64,000 nt of DNA, from assembly GCA_963716135.1 (NCBI GenBank), contig OY970289.1:2728001-2792000 (forward strand), in the 5' to 3' direction. The stretch comes from CAVRAW01 sp963716135. Its GTDB lineage: Bacteria; Planctomycetota; Planctomycetia; Pirellulales; JADZDJ01. Below the pieces are notes generated by a model. It worked only from the letters and a program-made list of their open reading frames with translations. It searched no databases and was not told the DNA's origin. Of the stretch, positions 46,091-55,576 are shown in pieces (position 1 is the first letter of the stretch; each line of letters opens with the position of its first letter). A program made the translations under genes and the position numbers.

Positions 46091-47552
46091 ATGGCGGACA
46101 ATTTTACCGTGGGCGCACGTTCGCGCAAAGCCACATCTGCAAAGCCCCCTAAACCCTACGATGGCTTCCCCCTAGGGGCTCACGCGAGCGGCTCGTGGTG
46201 CAAGAAAATACAGGGGGTTATCCACTACTTTGGCCCCTGGGGCAAACGTGTAAACGGCAAGCTAGAACGCCTGCCGGATGATGGCTGGAAAGCCGCCTTG
46301 GAGCTGTACCAGCAGCAGCGCGACGACCTGCACGCGGGCCGTGTGCCCCGTGCCAAGCGAGAGGGAGCACTAACCCTCGGCTACTTGCGGGGCCGCTTTC
46401 TTACAGCCAAAAGCCGGGCCCTGGATGCTGGCGAAATCTCTCGTCGGACCTATTTCGAGTACCGGGCAACTACTGACCGGCTGATTGAGCAGTTTGGCGA
46501 GCGCCGGCAGGTGGACGACATTACTACTGACGACTTCGCTGCATTGCGTGCCGACATGGCCAAGCGCGTGGGGCCGGTGCGGCTGGGCAACGAAATCCAA
46601 AAGCTACGTTCCGTCTTTAAGTACGGCTATGAGGCAGGGCTGATTGAGAAGCCAGTTCGGTTCGGTACGGAATTTAAGAAGCCGTCGGCCAGCGTTCTAC
46701 GCCGGCATCGGGCGGCCAACGGTAAGAAGCTGTTTGAAGCAACTGAACTGCACACACTGATCAATGCAGCGCCAGCCCAGCTAAAGGCAATGATCCTGCT
46801 GGGTGTGAATTGCGGCTTTGGCAACCATGATTGCGCCACGCTGCCATTCGCTGCCGTGGATCTGAAAACTGGCTGGATCAACTACCCCCGTCCCAAGAAC
46901 GGCATCGAGCGGCGTTGCCCGTTGTGGCCAGAGACTATCGCGGCGCTTAAAGATGCAATCGCTAACCGGCCCAAGCCACAGGAGGAAGGGGCCGACGGCA
47001 TTGTGTTCCTAACTGCGCGCGGCCGCCCGTGGCTAAGCCGCGAAATTGCAAACCCCATTAGTGTTGCCATACGCGACCTGATGAAAACGGTCGGCGTGCA
47101 TCGGCCAGGGCTGGGCTTTTACACGCTGCGGCACACGTTCCGCACGGTGGCCGATGTGGTGCGCAGACCTGCCCGCCGTGCGCCTAATAATGGGCCATAC
47201 CGACGGCAGCATTGACGACGCGTACCGGGAACAAATTGACGCCAGCCGTTTGCAGGCTGTTACTGACCATGTGCGCCATTGGCTATTTACCGACGATAAT
47301 AAGCCAGCCAGCGGCAGAACAGATGCGCCGGCCACACCCACACCGCGAAAGAGCCGGGTGCAAAAGAAGGAGAACACAATAAGCGGTCGCTCGCCTAGGG
47401 TCATGGTCGAGTACGACAGCCCCGATGGCCGTGTGAGCAAGCATTTTGAGAATGCGTTTGTAGCGCGGCGTTTTTACACGGCGAAGTCCAAGCAAGGCAA
47501 ACGCCCCAAGGTACGCGCCGCAGAGCAGCCCGCGTTGAGGGTAGTTGGCTAA
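46091..47552 (+). CDS. Tyrosine-type integrase (frame broken near 47162)
   Basis: Integrase for the element, about 487 aa if repaired. The N-terminal half holds an arm-binding and SAM-like core-binding domain (SRRTYFEYRATTDRLIEQF). In the catalytic domain box I reads GFGNHDCATLP, where most family members have the catalytic Arg; this variant recurs, as I recall, in planctomycete integrases. Box II TLRHTFRT and, in the second frame, LIMGHTD and DAYREQI with the nucleophile Tyr are present. The frames meet at 47158-47166, TGCGCA: either one base too many (VVRDLPAVRL) or two too few (VVRADLPAVRL). The C-terminal tail is unusually long and basic (TPRKSRVQKK). Confidence 0.85.
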
Positions 47553-47663
47553 AATAACACTTGGGTAGGCGGATAGCTCCCGCCGTGCGGCCCCCGGCAT
47601 ACTGCGGAACCATCCCTGCGGTGTGCTGGGTGGCTGGCCCTCTAGCGGAAGGGATGGTGTCTT

Positions 47664-48368
47664 GTGAATTCGAATCTTTTAGCTGCATCGACAGCGGCTG
47701 AACGATGGTGCGATTCGCTGGCGGAAATTGCGTACCACGCCGAAAGGCGCGAAACGATGGCAGCATACTCAGAAGTCTATGATTTGGAGCATGAGCTAGA
47801 GCAACATTATGAGACATTGAGTCAAGCACGCGACCAATTCGCGGGGGTGTCGGATGGGTTAGCCCGGCACAACGGCGTGCTAGGGGCCCAAACATACGCT
47901 AGCGCCCACGAAGCAGTATTGGAAATTGCGCGCCTCGCTGTGTTAGTTCTGGTTTTGCCGAAAATCGATGATCGTGCAAAGTGGCGGGCCGCTGCTGATC
48001 GACAGCTAACCGAAAGATGGGAGGAAGTGACGCTGTCGCCCACGGCGTCGTCGGCGTTGCGTGCGTGTATTAGGCAGGAGCGTGCCAAAGTGATATTGCA
48101 CGAGCAACGCAACGATTTGCCTAATACCGGGATGCCGGAAGCGGATGAGTCGCTTTCTCTGGATGAACGAGCGTTAGCGGTATTCATTGCGAATCCCACA
48201 TTTACCAAAACGAAAATCGCCAAGCGGCTTTCACTAAGAAACGCCCAGAGTCTAGCGCCGAAACGTTGCCCAAAGCTACACGCGGCAATGTGCGCTTATA
48301 AAGCCCCGGCTCTTCCGAAGGGAAGTAAACGGGCCGACGGTACCATCGAAGCGTGGGAAAACGAGTAA
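47664..48368 (+). CDS. Hypothetical protein of the element (234 aa)
   Basis: A GTG-started frame of 234 aa, predicted mostly helical and acidic at the N-terminus (YDLEHELEQHYETLSQARDQ). The C-terminal part has a possible winged-helix look (ALAVFIANPTFTKTKIAKRL). I do not recognise the family. Position between integrase and helix-turn-helix gene suggests a regulatory or replication-control role, but this is speculation. Confidence 0.6.
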   Translation: MNSNLLAASTAAERWCDSLAEIAYHAERRETMAAYSEVYDLEHELEQHYETLSQARDQFAGVSDGLARHNGVLGAQTYASAHEAVLEIARLAVLVLVLPKIDDRAKWRAAADRQLTERWEEVTLSPTASSALRACIRQERAKVILHEQRNDLPNTGMPEADESLSLDERALAVFIANPTFTKTKIAKRLSLRNAQSLAPKRCPKLHAAMCAYKAPALPKGSKRADGTIEAWENE

Positions 48369-48436
48369 CCGTTACGTTTGGCGTTACGCGCAAAAGTTTT
48401 TTCCCTACCTGTTGTAGCTAACACGGCCAAAAACGT

Positions 48437-48446
48437 GTTACTACCA
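48437..48446. promoter_or_regulatory. Single TTACTACC motif before the 60-aa gene
   Basis: GTTACTACCACG, one copy of the element's repeated motif, about 60 bp before the GTG start at 48503. By position it is in a promoter-like place, like the copies at 45979 and 51461. Confidence 0.4.
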
Positions 48447-48502
48447 CGTTACGTTCCCGCATATTCTCCGGGCACACCTGAGGGATTGCTGGAGAATGTA
48501 CC

Positions 48503-48685
48503 GTGGCAGCCAAGGTCAATGAACGTGACCATCGCAACCAGCCAACGTACTGGTTTGCCATCTTGGAGATTGCCCGCGAACGAGGCAATTTCGAGCAGGC
48601 AGCAGAAGCCAACCGCCAATTAAAGCGGCTCGGTGTATGCGTTCGCTATGACCACACAAACCGGCAGGGAGCTCGCCATGTCTGA
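48503..48685 (+). CDS. Small conserved-looking protein of the element (60 aa)
   Basis: GTG start with GGAG about 9 bases upstream. The protein (YWFAILEIARERGNFEQAAE, then ANRQLKRLGVCVRY) is one or two helices and resembles small frames seen in planctomycete islands next to DUF3854 genes, as far as I recall. Its stop overlaps the start of the helix-turn-helix gene. Function unknown. Confidence 0.55.
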   Translation: MAAKVNERDHRNQPTYWFAILEIARERGNFEQAAEANRQLKRLGVCVRYDHTNRQGARHV

Positions 48686-48926
48686 GCGGGCCGTAACTGT
48701 CGCAGAAGTATCGGAGCGATATGGGGTCGATCCACACACAGTCCTGCTCTGGATTAAGCGCGGCGAATTGCGGGCCATCGACGTAAGCCGGAACCGCAAG
48801 AGCAAGCCACGCTGGCGAATAACCATTGCAGCATTGGACACGTTCGAACTATGCCGTACTGCCAGTCCACCACCACCAAAGGCAAGACGCCGGCGAAAGC
48901 CAGCAGACGTAATCGAGTTCTATTGA
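48678..48926 (+). CDS. Helix-turn-helix DNA-binding protein (excisionase/MerR-like)
   Basis: An 82-aa protein with an N-terminal excisionase/MerR-type helix-turn-helix (TVAEVSERYGVDPHTVLLWI and KRGELRAIDVSRN). The Pro/Lys/Arg-rich stretch PPPPKARRRRKP near the C-terminus may be a flexible DNA-contacting tail. The ATG at 48678 follows GGGAG; longer in-frame starts exist upstream at 48633 and 48648. It overlaps the preceding gene by 8 bases. Probable recombination directionality factor or transcription switch for the element. Confidence 0.8.
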   Translation: MSERAVTVAEVSERYGVDPHTVLLWIKRGELRAIDVSRNRKSKPRWRITIAALDTFELCRTASPPPPKARRRRKPADVIEFY

Positions 48927-48927
48927 T

Positions 48928-50915
48928 ATGCCGCCGATCGCAAAACCGTTGCCACTGTTGCTCTCTGACCGCGCACAACTGCGGGCTTCGGGCTTGACCT
49001 CCGCCACAATGCGGGCCAACGGGCTGCGGACCGAGCGCGGCAGCCTCGTGTTCCCATACCGTAGCTTGTCGGGCGAAATGAACTGCTTCGCCCGGCGGCG
49101 ACCACACAAACCACGATTAGATGCAAACGGCAAGCCCATCAAGTATGAGCAACCGCCGCGCACGCCGCCACGTGCCTACTTCCCGGTTGCCAGCCTGCCA
49201 CTATTGCGCGACGGCACGAACCCGGTTTACATCACCGAAGGCGAAAAGAAGGCGCTGGCGCTTTCGCAGCTAGGGTTGGCGGCTGTGGGAATCGGTGGCG
49301 TGTGGTGCTGGAAGAAAAAGGGCACCGACAAATTAATCGACGATCTGCGCGGCATTGAGTGGGCAGGCCGTGAAGTCTTTATCGTATTCGATTACGACGC
49401 GAAGCCAAAAACTCGGCGGGAAGTTGCTAGGCGCGCACACGCTTGACTAGCGCTTTGTTAGCCGCTGGTGCCAAGGCGGTCTACGCCGTCGAACTACCGC
49501 CGGCAGCCAACGGCGGCAAACAGGGCGTTGATGATTACCTTGTCGCCTGCGGTCAGCAGTCATTTATGGAGCTAGTTGACCGCACGCGGTCGGCAGCAAC
49601 AAAGGTACAGGGCACTTACCGTAAATTTAAGGGGCAGGGTATTGCCCCGGCCCCAAAGGGCACTTACCGCAAATTTAAGGGGGAGGGCATAGGTGCGGCA
49701 CTTGAGGCGGTTAAGTCATTGTTTCGCCGCCACCTTTACTTTAGCGACGACAATGTTATCGACTTGGTGCTAGGCATTGTTGCGGGCAACCATTTCGACA
49801 GCGACCCGATTTGGTTGCATCTGATCTCTCCACCGTCGGGCGGCAAAACCGAACTGCTGTACTCGATTTTCGACTGCCCGGAAACGTACTTCCTATCCGA
49901 CTTCACGGCTGCTTCGCTTATCAGCGGCTATAAAGACCCGCCGCGGGATGAGCTTTCGGACGACAGCACCAACCAGCGGGCCGATGCCAGCGCGGCGGCA
50001 ATCGACGATTACAGCCTGCTACCGCACCTGGATGGCAAGGTTGTGGTGACCAAAGACTTTTCGCTCATCCACGACAAGCCATCTGAAACACGCGCACAAA
50101 TTCTTAGCATTCTTCGGGACGTCTATGACGGCTACGCGAGTCGCGCACTCGGCAATTCAGTCCCCAAAGGATATCACGCGCGGTTCAACTATCTGACGGG
50201 CATGACGCCGGACATCGAAAAGTCGTGGTCGCTCAACACGCTTGGCGAACGGTTTTTAATGTACCGCATTACCATTGACGATCGCCGCGAGCATGCGCAC
50301 CGTAGTTTGCGGAATGCAAATAACTCAAAGCAAATTCGCGGGGAAATACAGCGGGCTGTTAAAGAGTTCATCGCCAGCGTGCCGCAATTTACGCCCGCAT
50401 TCGACGCGGATATGGAAGGCAAAATCTTAGACCTTGCAGATTTGCTTTCAACGTGCAGAACCTACGTCCACCGGGAACGCAACGACGCGCTGCTATGCCT
50501 GCCCCAAGCCGAGCTTGCCAGTCGTGTGGCCAAGCAATTGTTGCGCGTCGGCCAGAGCGTCGCCCTAGTGCGCGGACAACGTCGCATCACCGAATCCGAG
50601 TTTTCAATCATGAAGCGGATCGCGCTGGATTCACTGCCCACCAATCGTCGCCAGCTATTAACTGCTCTTTGGGAGCACCGCACAAAACCCGAGCCATTAA
50701 CGGTGCTACAAGCTGCGGTTTCCCGGCTGGCACCTACAACGATCCGCCGGGAACTCGACAATCTATATCAATTGGGCGTCGTCACAAAAACGAAAGAGCG
50801 GGTACTCAAGAAGAAGGGTTTGAAGAAAGCTAACGAAACCACCAAAGACCAATTCCAACTGACCAATCAATTCCTCGAATACTGCGAAAACATTGGCGGT
50901 ATACCCCCTACCTAA
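48928..50915 (+). CDS. DUF3854 (TOPRIM) primase-type / ATPase replication protein (frame broken near 49432)
   Basis: Probable replication protein of the element, about 662 aa if repaired. The first part is a DUF3854/TOPRIM-like domain (VYITEGEKKALALSQLGLAA and EVFIVFDYDAKPKTRREVAR) and the second continues LTSALLAAGAKAVYAVELPP. The C-terminal half has a P-loop (ISPPSGGKTELL) and a possible Walker B (GKVVVTKDF), typical of superfamily III-like helicase/ATPase proteins fused to primases. The break is at 49429-49437, AGGCGCGCA, one base missing; a TTG at 49443 allows a separate second frame. Between the domains, GTYRKFKG occurs twice (48-bp direct repeat at 49610 and 49658). Confidence 0.75.
49610..49682 (+). 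repeat. 48-bp-period internal direct repeat
   Basis: GGGCACTTACC-GTAAATTTAAGGGG at 49610-49634 recurs at 49658-49682 with one substitution, 48 bp (16 codons) apart. In protein it is GTYRKFKG-x(8)-GTYRKFKG. It may be a linker duplication, or iterated DNA such as an origin embedded in the replication gene. Confidence 0.6.
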
Positions 50916-50939
50916 TACTTACGGTAAGCGCCCCTAGCG

Positions 50940-51212
50940 ATGCCCAGACTCGGTCCCCAACGTGAACCTGTGCAATCCGTACTCGCCGAACTTGCGGAGT
51001 TTGCATCGGCCGCCAATTGGCATCGCTCCAAGCGTGGCAACCTATGGCGGCATTACGAAGGCATGACGCTAACGGTTTTCGCAAGGGACGATGAGCGGTT
51101 TGGTTGGTGCGTGAGTGATGCAGATGGTACTCGGTTTTCCAAGATGGCATACGAATCGGAAGAGGACGCAATTAGTGGACTGGCAGTAGAGCTTAGCGTA
51201 GGCGATGAGTAA
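50940..51212 (+). CDS. Hypothetical protein of the element (90 aa)
   Basis: Small protein with Trp/Arg/Glu-rich content (ASAANWHRSKRGNLWRHYEG, then FARDDERFGWCVSDADG). It looks like a compact alpha/beta domain. No family recognised. It lies 24 bases after the primase gene in the same direction. Confidence 0.5.
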   Translation: MPRLGPQREPVQSVLAELAEFASAANWHRSKRGNLWRHYEGMTLTVFARDDERFGWCVSDADGTRFSKMAYESEEDAISGLAVELSVGDE

Positions 51213-51504
51213 AGCGGAAAGCCACGGAAAGCCATCGCAGCGACTTTTTTCCACGTGCGCAGCATCTTTCCACTCACAACGAACAAAACACAGCGGCAAA
51301 AATCTGCGCACTCAGCAAACAAACTGGAGCCAACTATACGCGCGTATATCACATTGTCAGACGCAAAAGCCCGAAATTTCCCTTGTTTTTCAGCTTTGGT
51401 TTAACCGGTAAGGCTAACCGGCGCTACCCCTGTAAATGCCGGAGAATATCGGCCTAAAAGCGGTAGTAAACCTCGCCCGGCAGTAGTAAACGGGCCATAT
51501 ACCT
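51213..51504. other. Intergenic region of the element with motif copies
   Basis: About 290 bases. A 68-aa frame overlaps the preceding stop but has no recognisable content. The right part carries CGGTAGTAAA (51461-51470) and CAGTAGTAAA (51481-51490), 20 bp apart, directly before the terminase genes. Confidence 0.5.
51461..51490. promoter_or_regulatory. Two direct copies of the GGTAGTAAA motif before the terminase genes
   Basis: CGGTAGTAAA and CAGTAGTAAA lie 20 bp apart, the same helix face, about 15-45 bp before the start codon at 51505. The arrangement suggests an operator controlling the packaging genes. Confidence 0.5.
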
Positions 51505-51976
51505 ATGCAAACAACCCCCAACGTAAACACCGGCAGCAAAGCAACCGCACAGCCCAGCCTACCGGCAAAATTTTGCGGCAAGCCTGGGCGCAGCGGCGCA
51601 CCGAAAGGCAATTCGAATGCGCTGCGCCATGGACTGCGCTGGCCAGTTGCCGCGCGATGCCAAGTACATCGAATACCGCATGAACAACTTTCGGCGGCAG
51701 TTGGAAACAGCGGTGCTCGATGTCAAGCGCGAGGTCAGTTTGTCCGACGCCGCATTTATCCAAACGGCACTTCGGTGGGAACGTCACGCGGCATTAGCGC
51801 AGCGCTGGCTCACCAAGAAGCATGACGAGCTAAAGCCAGAGCAGCTATTGCACTTCTCCAGGGAAATTGCTCGCGCCAGTGCCGAGCGCGACAAAGCAAT
51901 CGCAGCCCTTGGCTTGGACAGCCGAACCCAGAAATTGCCTTGGCTAGAACCAGCAAGCAACGACAACCATGATTGA
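51505..51976 (+). CDS. Terminase small subunit-like protein (frame broken near 51637)
   Basis: The N-terminal frame has the motif RSGAPKGNSNALRHGL, typical of phage terminase small-subunit-type and HGG-motif proteins. The second frame continues AGQLPRDAKYIEYRMNNFRR and a helical C-terminus (AALRWERHAALAQRWL is typical; here TALRWERHAALAQRWL). The switch is at 51634-51640, CTGCGCT; two bases are missing (CGCGC read as CGC) or one is extra. Repaired length is about 157 aa. It overlaps the terminase large-subunit start by 8 bases. The TerS assignment rests on motif and gene order. Confidence 0.65.
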
Positions 51977-53597
51977 CCCGCAAACCTATCAACGCTATGC
52001 AACCGACCCGGCTGCATTCCGCAACGAGTTGCTCATAGATGTGGACGGCGTGGTGCGGCGCTTTGGCGATGTGATGGACCCCTGGCAGGCGCACGACTTT
52101 GCGGCGATGGACGCTGCGCTAATGCGCTGCGTAGGACGTAGCGCAACCGACACGGGCAAGACCCGCGCTTACCTGGAACGGGGAAGGGGCCATAGCAAAA
52201 CTACGGACCTCGCCATCACGTGCGCTTGGGCGCTGGCGTTTGCCACGCGACCAATGCGCGGCTATGCCTTTGCGGCCGACCGTGACCAAGCGCGCTTGTT
52301 GAAGGACGCCGTACAGCGGCTAACGCGGTTGAACCCTTGGCTGGCGGAAATCCTCAGTGTCGAATTGCACCGCGTTGTTAATGTGGCAGCGGGGCATCCC
52401 GGCGCAGGCTCGGTGCTGGAGATTTCATCCAGCGACGTCGGCTCGTCCTACGGTATTTTGCCTGACTTCATAATTGCCGATGAGTTGTGCCACTGGGAAG
52501 GTGATGGCGCGCTGTGGGACAGCATCATTTCGTCGGCTGCTAAGCGGGCTAATTGCTTGCTGGTTGTAATCAGCAACGCGGGCTTCGTAGATAGTTGGCA
52601 ATGGAAGATACGGGAAGCCGCGCGTACCGATTCCGCCTGGTTCTTCTCCCGGCTCGACGGACCGCAAGCCAGTTGGCTAACCGCGGAGCGGCTTGCCGAG
52701 CAACAGCGCATGCTGCCGCCAATCGCCTTCGCGCGGTTGTGGGGAAACCAGTGGAGCACAGGTGGCGGCGATGCCCTAACGCCAGAAGATATTGCCGCAG
52801 CCATCCGCGACGACTTGCGCCCCATGAAGGGCAACGAATCGAATTGGCTGTTTGTTGCCGGCATTGATTTAGGCTTAACGCGCGATTGCAGCGCCGTAGT
52901 GGTGCTGGCCGTACAGGCCGGCGGCGTAGCCAGCAAGATACGCCTTGCGCAGCACAAGCTTTGGCGCCCATCACTTGGTAAGAAGGTCAACCTGTCGGCA
53001 GTCGAGCACCACGTTCTAGCACTCGATGAGCGCTACGGCTTGGAGTTCGTAGGGTTCGATCCGTGGCAGATGGAACACCTGGCCCAGCGCCTTGAAGCTG
53101 ACTCTGCGCACCGCCGGCGCAATGTACGGCGACGCTATGGTAGCCAACCTTGGATGCGCGAGATTCCACCCACTGCCGCCAACTTGCGCCAACAGGCGGC
53201 GCTCACCATCGAATGCTTCCAGGACCGTCGCATGCAGTTATTCGACTGCCCACCACTGCGCCGGGACCTGGAACGGCTGCGCGTGGAGGAAAAGAACTAT
53301 GGATTCCGCCTTGTATCGCCCCGCGACGAAACCGGCCACGGCGACAGTGCAAGCGCGTTTTGCTTGGCGCTGCTGCTGGCCCATGAGTTAGCCGGTAAGA
53401 AGCCCATCAAAGCGGGAGTCTGCAGTGGCCTCGATGGTAACGGTCCACTGAGCGCCGCCCTGGCATCGTGGGAGCTAGAGGAGGAAATGTATCACCTCGA
53501 ACAACAATGGCTCGGCGGCAGCAGCAGCGACGACACCCAGGAAGTGTTCCGGCGTAGCATGGCGCGCATCGCACCCAATCGTATTCAGTTGTACTAA
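51969..53597 (+). CDS. Terminase large subunit
   Basis: Phage DNA-packaging ATPase/nuclease of 542 aa. The ATPase half has a Walker A variant RGRGHSKT (about residues 71-78) and a Walker B DFIIADELCHWE (Asp171, Glu172). The nuclease half has the RNase-H-like acidic residues in AGIDLGLTRDCS (Asp300), FDPWQ and GHGDSASAF (Asp459). The frame is complete, unlike several neighbours. It is the clearest phage-derived gene in the element. No portal or capsid gene follows. Confidence 0.88.
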   Translation: MIDPQTYQRYATDPAAFRNELLIDVDGVVRRFGDVMDPWQAHDFAAMDAALMRCVGRSATDTGKTRAYLERGRGHSKTTDLAITCAWALAFATRPMRGYAFAADRDQARLLKDAVQRLTRLNPWLAEILSVELHRVVNVAAGHPGAGSVLEISSSDVGSSYGILPDFIIADELCHWEGDGALWDSIISSAAKRANCLLVVISNAGFVDSWQWKIREAARTDSAWFFSRLDGPQASWLTAERLAEQQRMLPPIAFARLWGNQWSTGGGDALTPEDIAAAIRDDLRPMKGNESNWLFVAGIDLGLTRDCSAVVVLAVQAGGVASKIRLAQHKLWRPSLGKKVNLSAVEHHVLALDERYGLEFVGFDPWQMEHLAQRLEADSAHRRRNVRRRYGSQPWMREIPPTAANLRQQAALTIECFQDRRMQLFDCPPLRRDLERLRVEEKNYGFRLVSPRDETGHGDSASAFCLALLLAHELAGKKPIKAGVCSGLDGNGPLSAALASWELEEEMYHLEQQWLGGSSSDDTQEVFRRSMARIAPNRIQLY

Positions 53598-53627
53598 GTT
53601 TCCACTCAATCCAGGGGAGAACCAACA

Positions 53628-54118
53628 ATGCCCATCGTTCTATTTAGCTTCCGCGAGTTTACCGAAAAGCAAGGCTGCAAGCCCGTGTGGTCGCATGACC
53701 GCTGGATTTTTCCTAACGGCGCCAGTCCGACGGCGAGTACAACCACGTTGACCCGCCGGAAGACAAGGTCCTCCTGTTGCAACTGCGCCGGCGGTACGTA
53801 TCAGCCAAGCTCGATTCGCTTATCGCTGATTACAACGAAGCCCGTAACGCAATTAACATGCAAGCGCACTACCACCACTTGGGCGCTGGGCCGATGCCGG
53901 AACCCGGTTGGGAAAAACACCTGAAGAAGCTAGCCGCCGAAATCAAAAAACTTCAGGCCGAGTTGCAACAGCTTACAGAGCAGTTGCCAGCAAACAAGCA
54001 GCTAGAAATTTACTTGGCCAAGCGCGCCGCAGAACGGGACGACGCCGCCAAGATCATGTCTGCTTTGGCCGGGCTGCCTAGCTTTTCTGGCGGCCGGTCG
54101 ATTGACTCTTTGATGTAA
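53628..54118 (+). CDS. Hypothetical protein after terminase (frame broken near 53720)
   Basis: N-terminal part FSFREFTEKQGCKPVWSHDR then WIFPNGA; the second frame continues QSDGEYNHVDPPEDK and a long helical, coiled-coil-like C-terminus (KKLAAEIKKLQAELQQLTEQ). The switch lies at 53716-53724, GGCGCC; one base is missing. Repaired length is about 163 aa. No family is recognised. Position after TerL is where a portal or scaffold gene would stand, but nothing supports that identity. Confidence 0.55.
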
Positions 54119-54165
54119 ACAAGTTCGTTGGTTCGTATTCCTCTAACAATACAAGGAACAAAACC

Positions 54166-54621
54166 ATGTTTGATTATTTGCCAGATCCGTCTTGCTGCTC
54201 AGACCCGGATTACCTCTGCGCCAACTGCGCGCTCCTGGCGCTGAATGCCCGCAGCGAGCAGGACATGCCCGATTGGTATGACGACGTGTACGAGGAGGAC
54301 GATGATACCCTCGGATCGCCCGTCCTCACGTTTGACGACGAGGACGATGAGAATGGCCCCGCTTTCGACCGTGGGCCACTGGCCGGCATTGGCCGCCCGG
54401 CAAGGGGCAGCGGCGGCGTGGCCGCCAACAACGGCTTGGTTGCCAATGGATTTGGCGGGCCGGATTGTTTGATCGAGCCCATCATCGACTTTAGGGCCGA
54501 TGCCGCCGCCCATATGCAGCACGCCAAGCGTTGCGCTTGCCATACGGCCAACCAACGCCAAATGCAGCACGAACAGTCGCCTCACCCCACGTTACTAATT
54601 CCACCGACCATTGTGTGGTGA
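54166..54621 (+). CDS. Hypothetical acidic Cys/His-containing protein (151 aa)
   Basis: The N-terminus has several Cys (DPSCCSDPDYLCANC), followed by a strongly acidic middle (YEEDDDTLGSP, FDDEDDEN), a Gly-rich stretch and a C-terminal His/Cys/Gln-rich part (MQHAKRCACHTANQRQMQH). It could bind a metal. No family is recognised. It is the last plus-strand gene of the element and is followed by a strong terminator. Confidence 0.45.
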   Translation: MFDYLPDPSCCSDPDYLCANCALLALNARSEQDMPDWYDDVYEEDDDTLGSPVLTFDDEDDENGPAFDRGPLAGIGRPARGSGGVAANNGLVANGFGGPDCLIEPIIDFRADAAAHMQHAKRCACHTANQRQMQHEQSPHPTLLIPPTIVW

Positions 54622-54669
54622 CCTGTTAAGGGTTGAGTTGGAGGGAGGCGGGCGACAGCGCCCGCTCAT

Positions 54670-54715
54670 GCGCCGTGCCGGCGTGTTCATGGGCCGGCAC
54701 GGCGCTTCCCTTTTT
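54670..54715 (+). terminator. Strong intrinsic terminator of the element
   Basis: GCGCCGTGCCGGC (54670-54682) and GCCGGCACGGCGC (54693-54705) form a perfect 13-bp stem with a 10-base loop, followed by TTCCCTTTTT. It ends the plus-strand transcript and separates it from the minus-strand block. Confidence 0.8.
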
Positions 54716-54774
54716 CGACATGGTGCGGAGCGCCGGCGAAGGGTAAGCGGCCCGTTAAGATTCGCCCGGCGGAG

Positions 54775-55086
54775 CTACTCGGTGTCTTTTGAGATTCGGA
54801 CGGCAAAAACATTTGGGAGCATAGAAACCCATTTCTTGCCCGGCATGCGAGCCAGCTTGTAATAAACCCGTTTAACGGAGCAGCTCGAACCGTCTTCCAA
54901 ACCGATTCGATCTCCGACCTGTGGAACGAAATCTACAAAGGCTGGAAAACTGACACCGGATGCATCTCCAACTTTCGCTCCCGGCTCGTCGCAAATAACG
55001 TGGATCATTTTTAAACCCAAATCTGTTGCTTCTTTGAGGGATTGCGGGTCGATCTCTGGCCGACCGTCTGGGTCGTAATTCAACAT
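54775..55086 (-). CDS. Hypothetical protein (103 aa)
   Basis: Small soluble protein (LNYDPDGRPEIDPQSLKEAT, then FVPQVGDRIGLEDGSSCSVK). The GDRI-LEDG-V pattern suggests a compact beta-barrel. No family recognised. Part of the low-GC minus-strand block at the right end of the element. Confidence 0.5.
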   Translation of the reverse strand: MLNYDPDGRPEIDPQSLKEATDLGLKMIHVICDEPGAKVGDASGVSFPAFVDFVPQVGDRIGLEDGSSCSVKRVYYKLARMPGKKWVSMLPNVFAVRISKDTE

Positions 55087-55147
55087 CGTATAACTCCGGT
55101 GAATCTATAAGGGGCGGGATCGCCAAACATTGCTAACATCCCCCCGA

Positions 55148-55576
55148 TTAGGATGCCGCAGGTGGCAGTCGTTGATCTGTGGTGACGGCAGTTTTCTTAA
55201 TTTCTTGAACAATATCACCTACCGGTTCTGACCAATAACATTTCCACAGAGAGCTCACTAACCAGAGAAAGGTCAAAAACGCTGCAATCAACGCCACTGC
55301 ATGCCATGTGTCTTTGGGTATTCCGATCGCATCCTTAAATTCGACCGGGATTGAACCGATAAGAAGCGTCGTCAAAATTCCAGCTGGCGCTGCCCAAGTG
55401 CTTTTGCTCTCAAGACGGTTCAGGTGTTCGTTCATTCGCAAGGTGAGTTTGTCTTCCGTCGTTGTTATTATGACTTGCTCTAAGACTGTGTGAGGAACGG
55501 TCTGGCTCAGCATGATTCCGCCCAGATCGAGAGTCAGTCGCCCTTGAGGTTGTTCGACATTAGTATTACTTGCCAT
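55148..55576 (-). CDS. Membrane protein with two transmembrane segments (142 aa)
   Basis: Two hydrophobic stretches (AAPAGILTTLLIGSIPV and AVALIAAFLTFLWLVSSLW) between a charged N-terminal region (EDKLTLRMNEHLNRLESKS) and a cytoplasmic-looking tail. The ATG at 55576 overlaps the stop region of the upstream zinc-ribbon gene, so the two are translationally coupled. Function unknown. The pattern of a soluble zinc-ribbon partner with a small membrane protein is reminiscent of effector pairs in defence or toxin systems, but no motif proves it. Confidence 0.55.
   Translation of the reverse strand: MASNTNVEQPQGRLTLDLGGIMLSQTVPHTVLEQVIITTTEDKLTLRMNEHLNRLESKSTWAAPAGILTTLLIGSIPVEFKDAIGIPKDTWHAVALIAAFLTFLWLVSSLWKCYWSEPVGDIVQEIKKTAVTTDQRLPPAAS

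Noticed and set aside
53628..54118. Portal or scaffold protein after the terminase
   Set aside because: Position fits, but the repaired product is only about 163 aa with a coiled-coil tail and has no portal or scaffold motif.
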